This document shows positions 10,722 through 19,056 of a stretch of DNA of 64,000 nt, piece after piece. Every line of letters begins with the position of its first letter. Position 1 is the stretch's first letter. Source of the stretch: Hyphomicrobiaceae bacterium. Lineage in GTDB: Bacteria; Pseudomonadota; Alphaproteobacteria; Rhizobiales; Methyloligellaceae. A program made the position numbers and the translations under genes. The notes beneath the pieces are model-generated. The model saw nothing but the letters and a program-made list of their open reading frames with translations. It did not search any database and was not told the DNA's origin. The stretch is from NCBI GenBank assembly GCA_020637815.1, contig JACKJS010000001.1, positions 744,001-808,000 of the forward strand, given 5' to 3'.

Positions 10722-11837
10722 ATGAGCAGAGACATCAAGAAGAATGCCCTGCAAGACAAGGTCTTTGTCGCCTTGCTCGTCGCGGTTTCGGTGGCCTTTG
10801 CCTGGATCCTTCTGCCCTTCTACAGCGCGGTCCTGTGGGCGGTGATCCTGGCGACGGTGTTCGTTCCCGTCCAGCGCTGGTTCCGCCAGCGCTTGCCCCG
10901 CAGCCGCAATCTCGCGGCGTTTCTGACGCTTCTCTTCATCGTCGGCATCGTGCTGATCCCACTCGCCTTCACCATGGCTTCAATCGTGAGCGAAGCGACC
11001 ACGCTCTACGGCAACATCCAATCGGGCGACATCAATTTCGGGCAGATCCTGCAGCGCTTCCTGAACGCGCTGCCGAGTTGGGCCTCCGACTTCCTAGCGC
11101 ATTTCGGCGTGACGGACGTCGAGGACGTGCAGAAGCGCGTGATCGCGCTTCTCGCCGAAGGCAGCCAGTTCTTCGCAACACAAGCTGTCCTGGTGGGACA
11201 AGGAACGGCGAATGCGCTCCTCAGCGTCTCCATCATGCTCTACCTGTTGTTCTTTCTGCTGCGCGACGGCGGCGTGCTGGCGCGCGGCATCATCCGCGCG
11301 GTTCCGCTGGCCGGCGAGTACAAGAATGCGTTGTTCGAGAAGTTTGCGGTGGTCGTGCGCGCCATGGTCAAGGGGACCATCCTGGTGGCCATCGTACAAG
11401 GCTTCCTCGGTGGTCTGATCTTCTGGGTGCTGGGCATCCACGCCCCGGTCCTGTGGGGCGTGGTCATGGCCTTCCTCGCGCTGCTTCCGGCGGTTGGTGC
11501 GTCGATCGTCTGGTTTCCCGTCGCGATCTATCTGCTGGCGACCGGCGCGATCGCGAAAGGCCTCGTGCTCATCGCTTTCGGGGCGGGCGTCATCGGCCTC
11601 GTCGACAATCTGATGCGACCCTATCTCGTGGGAAAAGACACCGCCCTTCCCGATTATATCGTCCTGATTTCGACCCTGGGCGGCATCGCCGTGCTCGGTC
11701 TCAACGGACTCGTGGTGGGTCCTCTGATCGCGGCCATGTTCATCGCCGTATGGGACATCGCGGCGCGCAACAACGGTGCGGACGACGACGGCGCCGAGAC
11801 GGCGCAAGCCGCCAAGGACCCGTCGCGATCGGCCTGA
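10722..11837 (+). CDS. AI-2E family transporter (PerM/TqsA-like membrane protein)
   Basis: A 371-residue polytopic membrane protein with about eight hydrophobic segments. The fold signature is an N-terminal hydrophobic pair (ALLVAVSVAFAWILLPFY), a soluble helical stretch (about 105-150) and C-terminal segments with GLVDNLMRPYLVG and LGLNGLVVGPLIAA, typical of the AI-2E/UPF0118 family. Members are putative exporters or ion antiporters, and the substrate here is unknown. ATG 10722 follows a GAGGG ribosome site; an upstream in-frame ATG exists but lacks one. It diverges from recA. Confidence 0.85.
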   Translation: MSRDIKKNALQDKVFVALLVAVSVAFAWILLPFYSAVLWAVILATVFVPVQRWFRQRLPRSRNLAAFLTLLFIVGIVLIPLAFTMASIVSEATTLYGNIQSGDINFGQILQRFLNALPSWASDFLAHFGVTDVEDVQKRVIALLAEGSQFFATQAVLVGQGTANALLSVSIMLYLLFFLLRDGGVLARGIIRAVPLAGEYKNALFEKFAVVVRAMVKGTILVAIVQGFLGGLIFWVLGIHAPVLWGVVMAFLALLPAVGASIVWFPVAIYLLATGAIAKGLVLIAFGAGVIGLVDNLMRPYLVGKDTALPDYIVLISTLGGIAVLGLNGLVVGPLIAAMFIAVWDIAARNNGADDDGAETAQAAKDPSRSA

Positions 11838-12025
11838 AACCGCGTTTCGGCCTGGAATCCTCGGGAAAAGATACCAACAGCATCCTTTTCATAGTTGAAG
11901 ACAAAGGCGTGCGAATCGGCCATGCCTCAAAGGGTATGAAGAGCCGAAACGGGCTTGGACGGCGCAGACAGGCCCATGAGGTCCCTTGAATTCGAGAGCC
12001 GTCCTTCTCTTAGGAGCGCTACGCA

Positions 12026-12316
12026 ATGCTGACAAAAACCGCACTCATTCAAACGATTGCCGACCAGCTCGATATGACGAAGAAGGACGTGAAAGACGTT
12101 CTCGAGACCTTGGCCACGGTTGGCTACAAGGAAATGAAGAAGAACGGCGAATTCATGCTGCCGGGCTTCGCCAAGTTCGTTGTGGTCAAGAAGCCGGCTG
12201 TGAAGGCCCGCAAGGGCATCAATCCCTTCACCAAAGAGCCGACGGTCTTCAAGGCGAAGCCCGCCCGCAAAGTGATCAAGGCGCGCCCGGTGAAGGCTGC
12301 CAAGGACGCGGTCTAG
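12026..12316 (+). CDS. HU-family DNA-binding protein
   Basis: A 96-residue basic nucleoid protein. The N-terminal dimerisation helices (MLTKTALIQTIADQLDMTKK) and the beta-arm region (GFAKFVVVKKPAVKARKGIN) are recognisable. The end PARKVIKARPVKAAKDAV is more basic than canonical HU, and the usual Arg-Asn-Pro arm tip reads KGINPFTKE. This places it in the HU-like variants common in alphaproteobacteria rather than classical HupB. AGGAG lies 10 bp before the ATG, and a strong intrinsic terminator follows 35 bp after the stop. Confidence 0.88.
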   Translation: MLTKTALIQTIADQLDMTKKDVKDVLETLATVGYKEMKKNGEFMLPGFAKFVVVKKPAVKARKGINPFTKEPTVFKAKPARKVIKARPVKAAKDAV

Positions 12317-12351
12317 GACTGCTCATCCGAACGCGGATTTGAGGGAAGTTG

Positions 12352-12388
12352 GATGCGCCGTCCTTCGGGGCGGCGCATCTTTCGTTTT
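12352..12388 (+). terminator. Intrinsic terminator of the HU gene
   Basis: A 12-bp stem (GATGCGCCGTCC at 12352-12363, GGGCGGCGCATC at 12368-12379, one G-T pair) closes a TTCG tetraloop and is followed by TTTCGTTTT. It lies 35 bp after the HU stop codon. Confidence 0.85.
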
Positions 12389-12410
12389 GATCGCGTTACC
12401 GACCGTTGTC

Positions 12411-12544
12411 CTACTTGAGGGCTTCTTCCTTTGCCCTACCGCGCTTCGCGCTACTTGAGGGCTTCTTCCTTTGCCCTACCGCACTTCGCGCTACTTGAGG
12501 GCTTCTTCCTTTGCCCTACCGCGCTTCGCGCTACTTGAGGGCTT
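12411..12544. repeat. Three 40-bp tandem repeats plus a partial fourth
   Basis: Units at 12411-12450, 12451-12490 and 12491-12530 differ by one base (GCGCTTCGCG or GCACTTCGCG), and a 14-bp fourth partial unit runs to the autotransporter stop codon. Each unit holds two inverted repeats: AGGGC-(10 nt)-GCCCT and GCGC-TTC-GCGC, the latter disrupted in unit 2. The array sits in the convergent gap between the HU and autotransporter genes. No spacers, so it is not CRISPR. Confidence 0.9.
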
Positions 12545-15500
12545 TAGTGGAACAACCAGGTGAGGCGGCCTTTGACGGCGTTGTCGGTGATCTCGTCGGC
12601 GTATTGGCCAGAATAGGACACGCCTGCCGAGAGCCGGTCGTTCAGCGCGAAGTCCAATCCCGCATCGAGCAAGGCCGAGTCTTCGGCGATCGGCACGCCC
12701 GTCACGCTGAACTCGGTTCCGGTGGCGGCGAAGGCGAGACTTGCGCCCGGCGTCACGTCGTTGAAGGCATGAAGCCAGGCCGCCTCAACATGCGGGATCA
12801 CCTGCATGTCTCCCCACATCATGGTCTTGGCAAGGCGCAAGCCCACGGTGGTGTAGCCCACGTCTTGGTCGAGATTGGCGCCCTGCAACGAGGCTTGCGG
12901 TCCGCCCCGCTCCTTGAACCTATCCGTGTCGACACTGACGAAGGCAAGACCCGCGAACGGCTCGAGATCGAAGCCGCCGGCTTCAGTCGGATAGGCCACC
13001 TCGCCGAAGAGCTGGCCCGTGGTGGCATCGTAGTTCGCCGTCTGACGCTCGTAGAAGCCCGGGAACACGACCGCGCGTGAGGTCTCGACCTCGCTCCAGG
13101 CCCATAGGCCGCCGCCGCGCAACGCGAGGCCTTCCACATCACCGCCAACATAGCCGCCGAGATGATAGGTGCTCACATTGGCACTGCTGTAGCGGTCCTT
13201 CACGCTCACATCGGAAAAGGACGCGCCCGTGGCGACACCAACCCGCCAGGTTTCGCCGACGGACGCGTCCATGCCCGAGATGAAGCCGCCCAGGTCCCGA
13301 TCCGCGCTCGCGGCATTTTTATTGCCGCTGAAGTCGCCCCAAGCCCCGAACGCTTGCGTCCAAAAGGCGAGCGGCTGCGACGCAGGATCGGCAAGCGGCC
13401 CATCTTGGTAAAGAGATGCATCGCCGAGCAGCATGGCCCCGCTATCATAGCTCGCGACTTGCGGGCCGCTGGCGGCGAGCGCCGAACCTCTGTGACTCGC
13501 CTGCATCAAGCGGCCGAGCACGGCATCCCGCGCGTAGCGACTGTCGTCGACGAGCGTGCCCGCAACCGTGGCATGCACTTCGCCGGACAGAGAGTCGAAC
13601 GCTTGGCGGGCGCCCTCCTCCGTCTGCGTCAAGACCGACAGGAAGAGAGGATTGTCCGTCGAGAGCTGGTCCAGAGCCTCGGCTACGTCGCATTGGTTCT
13701 TGGTGTCGGCGACCGAACAGAAGCTCAGATAGGTGACGCCACTACTACCGCCACGGCCGCTACCGCCGCCGGACCCGTTGCCGCTGCCGCCGCTCGTGGT
13801 GGGGACCACGGTGCGCAGCAGAGTTAGCTCAACATCGTTGCCGTCGCCGCCGTCATACACGACCGTCGGCGTGAGAAAGGCGTAATTGGTGACGATCGAG
13901 CCGAACTTGCCGACCACCGCGTCGGTTCCATCGTTCTCGATGATCGTGTAGTTCGTGCGCGCCTTGTAGCTGCCTTTCTGAGCCAGCACGCGCAGCGTCG
14001 CGCCGGTGAGATTCACCGTGCCGTTGACGATCGCCTTGTCGTTTTCCCCGGCCGCGTTGACCTCGACCTCGTAGACCGTACCGCTGTGGAGGGTGAAGGC
14101 ACCGTTGATCGTCATTGTGCCGATCGAGTTGCCGAGGGAGATCGTGCCTCCGTTCGAGATCAGCTCGCCGAATGTCCCGGAGCCTTTCAACGTGCCGCCG
14201 TTGAGGGTAAAGGCGTACGGCGTGGTGCCGGAGAAACTCCAGGTCCCGCTGTCGACTTGGAAAATCTCAAATTCCTGGAACTGCTTCGTCTTGTCGCCGG
14301 TGTCGATGTCGTCGAGATCGAACGTGCCATGACCCTCACCGCCGAAGGCCAAGGTGTCCGTGCCGGGACCGGCGAGGACCTTGCCGTTGACGGCTGCCGT
14401 CGGATGAAGCTCCATCCGGTCGTTGAACGCATTGCTCGCGCTCCGGTCGAACTTCGCGGCGCCGCCTGCGCCACCGTTCAGCGTCCCGCCCACGACAAGG
14501 TTGGTCGGACCGCCGGACGTCTCGATGGCGAAGTCGCCTGAGTTCGTGCCGGAGCTCGTCACGATACTTCCTTGGCCGACATTGAGATTGATCGGCCCGC
14601 CGCCGCCATGGCCGACATAGACGCCATCCGTCGTGCCGGAAATCCGGCCGGTCGTGTTGAGAGTAATCGCGTCCGTACCGCTGCTGGTGGCGTAGAGTCC
14701 TTGACCGTTAAGACCTTCCACGGCACCCGCGATGTCTAGGTTGAGCGGCCCTGTTCCGTTGTGAACGGCTTTCAGGCCCGTGGTGGCGCCGCGAACGCTC
14801 GACCCGCTTCGTGTCGCGATTGTCGACATTGTTCCGCTGTTGGTGGCCGAGATGCCGTTGGCGGCGGTGCCCTCCACGCTTCCGGCGATGTCAAGGTTCA
14901 GTGTCCCACTGCCCGCATTGTTCGCCGAGAGTCCCGTTTGCCCGCTCACAGCGGTTCCCGCGGCGGTCGAGATCGAAAGATCCGTGCCGGCCGCGTTCGA
15001 GGCCTGAATGCCGTAACCGCTTGTTCCAACAACATCGCCCCCGGCATCGATGGTCAGTTTCCCGGTGCCAACATTGGTGGCAACGATGCCGTTGCGTGTT
15101 CCAATCACGGCATCCTTTGTCGCGACCGAAAGATCGGTGCCGTAGTTCGTCGCGGTGATGCCGTCGAATTTGGTGCCTGTAACCGTTCCGCCGCTCTCGA
15201 TGCTCAGCGCGCCGGCGCCCTCGTTGACGGCGCTGATCCCGGCCTCGCCAAGGACGGAGCCCATCGTTTGCACGGTGAGCGGGCCTGTTCCGTGATTGAC
15301 GGCGGTGATTCCAGTTTGCTTGGCCGTTACGGGCCCTTTACTGACGATCGTCAGGCCTGCGGAATTTGCATTCTCGTTGACGGCTTGGATGCCGTGAGCA
15401 CCTTGCCCGTCGACCGCGCCTTCTGTCTCGATCCTTGTCGACCCGATTCCGTAATTTGTGACCTTGATGCCCGTGGTCCCACCCGAGACATCATCGGCGG

Positions 15501-16233
15501 CGTCAATCGAAAGATCGGTGCCGTAGTTCGTCGCCGAGATACCATTGGACTTCGTACCAGTGACCGTTCCATGCGCGTCCACGGCAAGTGCGCCTGAGCC
15601 GCGATTCAGGGCGCTTATGCCGGTCGCGCCGCTGACGCCGCTGCTGGTGTCGATGGTGAGCGGGCCCGAACCGTAGTTCGTGGCACTAATGCCCGTACCC
15701 TTGGCCGTCACGGTCTGTTTCGTGACGATTGAGAGGGCTCCCGCATTCGCATTTCTGTTGAGCGCCTGGATCGCATTGCCGCTCGTCCCCTCGACCGCGC
15801 CGAGGGCATCAATGCTCAACGCACCCGTTCCGTTGTTGGTGGCATCGATCCCGATTCCGCCGGTCAGCGTCCCGTTCGTGTCGATAGAGACACCGCCGGG
15901 CGTGGCGCCGTCATTGCCTTTCGACACGACGGATAGTGCACTCTTCGACGCAGACGAAAGAGACGACGCATTATCGTCGGTGTACGAGATCTGCCCCTTG
16001 CCGGAGATCGAGAGCGCGTTCTTGTTTGTCTCCGAGACGCCGAATCCGGGGAGGGTTTTGACCGATGCATTGTCGGCGGTAACGGACTGCGCGGTGCTGC
16101 CGCTTCCGGAACATTCGAAACTCGGAGCCGTGCCGGAGCAGCCGGCGTGAGCTGCCGGGGCACTGCCGGCAAGCGTGCCGACAGCCGCCACGGACGACAG
16201 CAGCCATGGCCACCGCGCAGACCGCGTACGCAT
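12544..16233 (-). CDS. Autotransporter (type Va) with repetitive beta-helix passenger
   Basis: About 1229 residues. The signal peptide (MRTRSARWPWLLSSVAAVG to APAAHA, about 1-31) starts at ATG 16233, with GGGGGG just upstream; the frame runs on further without conserved sequence. The passenger (about 40-720) is built of imperfect repeats of the form xGIxAxNxGxGxLxIxxxGxVxG, with recurring GISATNYG, ending in a C-terminal passenger module (YDGGDGNDVELTLLR). A Gly/Ser linker (about 811-830) leads to an autotransporter barrel (about 950-1229, AFWTQAFGAWGDFSG) ending in an aromatic-rich LTWLFH. It should be surface-exposed or shed; adhesin or biofilm roles are inference. Confidence 0.9.
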   Translation of the reverse strand: MRTRSARWPWLLSSVAAVGTLAGSAPAAHAGCSGTAPSFECSGSGSTAQSVTADNASVKTLPGFGVSETNKNALSISGKGQISYTDDNASSLSSASKSALSVVSKGNDGATPGGVSIDTNGTLTGGIGIDATNNGTGALSIDALGAVEGTSGNAIQALNRNANAGALSIVTKQTVTAKGTGISATNYGSGPLTIDTSSGVSGATGISALNRGSGALAVDAHGTVTGTKSNGISATNYGTDLSIDAADDVSGGTTGIKVTNYGIGSTRIETEGAVDGQGAHGIQAVNENANSAGLTIVSKGPVTAKQTGITAVNHGTGPLTVQTMGSVLGEAGISAVNEGAGALSIESGGTVTGTKFDGITATNYGTDLSVATKDAVIGTRNGIVATNVGTGKLTIDAGGDVVGTSGYGIQASNAAGTDLSISTAAGTAVSGQTGLSANNAGSGTLNLDIAGSVEGTAANGISATNSGTMSTIATRSGSSVRGATTGLKAVHNGTGPLNLDIAGAVEGLNGQGLYATSSGTDAITLNTTGRISGTTDGVYVGHGGGGPINLNVGQGSIVTSSGTNSGDFAIETSGGPTNLVVGGTLNGGAGGAAKFDRSASNAFNDRMELHPTAAVNGKVLAGPGTDTLAFGGEGHGTFDLDDIDTGDKTKQFQEFEIFQVDSGTWSFSGTTPYAFTLNGGTLKGSGTFGELISNGGTISLGNSIGTMTINGAFTLHSGTVYEVEVNAAGENDKAIVNGTVNLTGATLRVLAQKGSYKARTNYTIIENDGTDAVVGKFGSIVTNYAFLTPTVVYDGGDGNDVELTLLRTVVPTTSGGSGNGSGGGSGRGGSSGVTYLSFCSVADTKNQCDVAEALDQLSTDNPLFLSVLTQTEEGARQAFDSLSGEVHATVAGTLVDDSRYARDAVLGRLMQASHRGSALAASGPQVASYDSGAMLLGDASLYQDGPLADPASQPLAFWTQAFGAWGDFSGNKNAASADRDLGGFISGMDASVGETWRVGVATGASFSDVSVKDRYSSANVSTYHLGGYVGGDVEGLALRGGGLWAWSEVETSRAVVFPGFYERQTANYDATTGQLFGEVAYPTEAGGFDLEPFAGLAFVSVDTDRFKERGGPQASLQGANLDQDVGYTTVGLRLAKTMMWGDMQVIPHVEAAWLHAFNDVTPGASLAFAATGTEFSVTGVPIAEDSALLDAGLDFALNDRLSAGVSYSGQYADEITDNAVKGRLTWLFH

Positions 16234-16501
16234 GTTCCCCCCCTTAGCCCCGCGGCTCGAACCAAAGCTTCGTTCCGCTTTGAAAAAAATTTTAGAGATC
16301 GCCGTACCAAACGCGAGGATGGTCTCCGTTCGTCCTGAACGGTTCGCGAAAGGCCGTCCCACAACGGGACAGACCATCCTCGAAGCGGAGCGTCGCGGGC
16401 GGCACAGGCGCCCAAGTCTTTCCTCTACAGTGCAGTCCGCACTAGGTAAGCCGTGCGCGACAGGTTAGGACTTGGGAGAATGAGTCTGGGGGACGACGCG
16501 C

Positions 16502-17644
16502 ATGAGCAAAGGTGAGGAGAAGCCGGAAGACGAGAAGGCGCCTCAGGACAGCGAGGCTGGAACGGAACAGGCCGCCGAACAGCCTCAGGTTAAGTATTCG
16601 ATGTCGCCCGGCTTTTCGTCGTTCCTCGGCGGCAATGGGATCGGGCTTGGTATCTCGTCCTACCAGTCCGGCAAGTTCTATCTGCTCGGTCAGAACACCG
16701 ACGGCGGACTCCTCGTCGATGAGCGCTTCTTCCGCAAGGCCATGGGCATTGCCGTTCCGGATAAAGATACGATCCTGCTTGCCACGCTGTTTCAGGTCAT
16801 CCGCTTCAAGAATGTCCTCAACGCCGGCCAGCAGATCAACAATCTCTACGATGCCTGCTACGTACCGCGCGAGCTCTTCACCACGGGAGAGTTGGACGCG
16901 CACGATGTCGGCTTGCTTCGGGACGGCCGTATCGTCTTCGTCAACACGCAGTTCAACTGCCTCGCCACGCCATCGGCGCGCCATAGCTTCACGCCGCTGT
17001 GGAAGCCGCCCTTTATTTCGAAAATCGTCAAGGAGGACCGCTGCCATCTGAACGGCCTTGCCATGGAAGATGGCGTGCCACGCTATGTGACCGCGGTCAG
17101 CAAGTCCGACACGATCGATGGCTGGCGTGACCGGCGCTTCGACGGCGGCATCGTGATCGACGTGGGCACCGGCGAGATCGTCGTCGGCGGACTGTCCATG
17201 CCCCACTCGCCGCGCCTCTACAATGGCAAGCTCTACGTCCTGAACTCAGGCACGGGTGAATTAGGCTGGGTTGAACCGGCGCCGAAGGCCGCCGATGCCA
17301 AGTTCCATGCGGTCGCGTTCTGCCCTGGGTTCGTGCGCGGGCTCGGCTTCTTTGGAAAATACGCGTTCGTCGGCCTATCAAAGCCGCGTTACGAGCGCTT
17401 CGAAGGTCTCGCCCTCGATAAGAAGCTCGCCGATACGGATTCAGAACCCTGGTGCGGCGTACAGGTCATCGATCTGGAGACGGGCACCGTCACGCATTGG
17501 TTCCGCATCGACGGTCCCGTTGGAGAGCTCTATGACGTCGCCGTCGTGCCGGGCGTCTTTCGGCCAATGTCTCTCGGCTTCGCATCGAATGAAGTCTTGG
17601 GGCTAATCACCCACGACGAGATCGACGAGACGGTTGCGTTTTAG
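16502..17644 (+). CDS. TIGR03032 family protein
   Basis: A 380-residue protein with a charged, disordered N-terminus (about 1-30) and no signal peptide. It matches the TIGR03032 family (YSMSPGFSSFLGGNGIGLGIS, HDVGLLRDGRIVFVNTQFNC, LSMPHSPRLYNGKLYVLNSG), which has a repetitive, propeller-like pattern of short beta repeats. No biochemical function is established. It lies beside a convergent sulfotransferase gene 42 bp away; whether they share a role is an inference from proximity. Confidence 0.8.
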   Translation: MSKGEEKPEDEKAPQDSEAGTEQAAEQPQVKYSMSPGFSSFLGGNGIGLGISSYQSGKFYLLGQNTDGGLLVDERFFRKAMGIAVPDKDTILLATLFQVIRFKNVLNAGQQINNLYDACYVPRELFTTGELDAHDVGLLRDGRIVFVNTQFNCLATPSARHSFTPLWKPPFISKIVKEDRCHLNGLAMEDGVPRYVTAVSKSDTIDGWRDRRFDGGIVIDVGTGEIVVGGLSMPHSPRLYNGKLYVLNSGTGELGWVEPAPKAADAKFHAVAFCPGFVRGLGFFGKYAFVGLSKPRYERFEGLALDKKLADTDSEPWCGVQVIDLETGTVTHWFRIDGPVGELYDVAVVPGVFRPMSLGFASNEVLGLITHDEIDETVAF

Positions 17645-17685
17645 TTGGAGGCAGTTCTTCTGGCGCGCGCTGTCGAGCCTCGCCA

Positions 17686-18951
17686 CTATGACACGGCATT
17701 TTCCGGAACCTTCTCCTGCGTAGCCTGATTGGTATCGGGCTCCGCAAGCGCCGCGTCCACCGCTTCACGATAGCCGTGGGCGTCGATGAAGGGCTTCAGA
17801 CGATCGGCGATCCGCTTGGTGAGATCCTTCGGCATTTTGTAGCTGGAGACTTTATGGTCCGAGCGGTCGGCAAGGAACGCACGCATGGGGCCTTCGGCCT
17901 CGTCGAAATTCTCTATACGGAGCTTCTCGTAGATCGCTCGCATTGAATCGATCGGATTTTTCACGAGGTCCTCGTAGCGGATCTCGTAGAGGTTCTCGCT
18001 CGGGATCAGGTGCTTGTCGCGCTCATACACGGTGGTGACACGCTCCATGAGTTCTAGAACGTAGTCGTCGAGCCATTCGTCGCAACGAGGCGGGTTATGC
18101 AGGCCTTGCGCGGAATAAAGCGCGCGCCACAGCTTGACCGTAGACGGAAACACCTTCAGCGGACTGCGCGAGATATGCACCCAGCGCGCATCGGGAAAGA
18201 GCTTCGTGAGAAGCTTGATCCGGGCGGTATTGGGAGGCGTTTTCATCACCAGCGTCTTGCCGTGCTTCAGCATCAGCCGCCGGTAGAACCACATATAGGC
18301 GTCGGCCCAACGCTTCACTTCTGCTTCGGGCACGCCGTCGAAGTCGACAAAGTCGTTGTCCGCAGGGCCAAGTCGCGGCCAGGCCATCGTAATCAAAGGC
18401 GAGCCCTGACCCAGCATCAGCATGGCGAACTCTTCCTCCTGCGGCCGCTCGAAGCCCACGGGCACGTCGTCTTGCGGGCGGCGCTTGGGCAACAGACCCT
18501 TCGCGAGGTGGTCGAGCGTGCCTTCCGTCAGCAGGAAGTGGTGCGGGACGAAGCATTCGAAAGTCGTGGGAAACGCTAGGTTCGGGTCCACGGAAAAGAG
18601 GTCGTGCATCAGCGTGGTGCCGCTACGCCAATGACCGACGACGAAGATCGGCGGCTTGTTGAGCGGCAAGCTCTCGGCCTTCTTTTTGTAAAGCGCCTCC
18701 GAGATCCAAGTGAGCGGTGTGTTCCACGGCACGAAGAGGAAGAGCGCCAGGGTGTCCGGGAGGCAGTTCAACGTGAAGGAGAAACGGCCGCGCCAGAATA
18801 GCCGCATCAGCGTCATGAAGCGCATACCGAACCACATATAAAGCAGCCGGCCGCCATAGCGCTCGACGGTGAGCCCCATTTTTTTCTTCTTGTGCCGTTT
18901 GCGGCGCTTGTCGCCCTCTTCCTCAGACGGCATGACCTCATAGTCTGGCAC
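17686..18951 (-). CDS. Sulfotransferase family protein
   Basis: A 421-residue protein predicted to transfer sulfate from PAPS. The 5'-phosphosulfate loop is VVGHWRSGTT (104-113). The 3'-phosphate region is around RWVHISRSPLKVFPSTVKLW (about 255-275), with RYEDLVKNP further on. The N-terminus is very basic (KRRKRHKKKK, 16-24) and followed by a hydrophobic stretch (about 57-80), suggesting membrane association on the cytosolic face. The acceptor is unknown; lipid or polysaccharide acceptors are plausible. It is convergent with the TIGR03032 gene. Confidence 0.85.
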   Translation of the reverse strand: MPDYEVMPSEEEGDKRRKRHKKKKMGLTVERYGGRLLYMWFGMRFMTLMRLFWRGRFSFTLNCLPDTLALFLFVPWNTPLTWISEALYKKKAESLPLNKPPIFVVGHWRSGTTLMHDLFSVDPNLAFPTTFECFVPHHFLLTEGTLDHLAKGLLPKRRPQDDVPVGFERPQEEEFAMLMLGQGSPLITMAWPRLGPADNDFVDFDGVPEAEVKRWADAYMWFYRRLMLKHGKTLVMKTPPNTARIKLLTKLFPDARWVHISRSPLKVFPSTVKLWRALYSAQGLHNPPRCDEWLDDYVLELMERVTTVYERDKHLIPSENLYEIRYEDLVKNPIDSMRAIYEKLRIENFDEAEGPMRAFLADRSDHKVSSYKMPKDLTKRIADRLKPFIDAHGYREAVDAALAEPDTNQATQEKVPENAVS

Positions 18952-19056
18952 GCTTCTCGTCTCCTATTGGGATGAATAGGGGCGTCCTAGACGCGATTGA
19001 GGCGCAAGGGAAGCCCCTTTTGGGGCCGCAGTGCCCTGGCACACCGAGCCTAGCGG

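Noticed and set aside
12411..12544. CRISPR-like repeat array
   Set aside because: Units are directly adjacent with no spacers and no cas genes are near; it is a plain tandem repeat.
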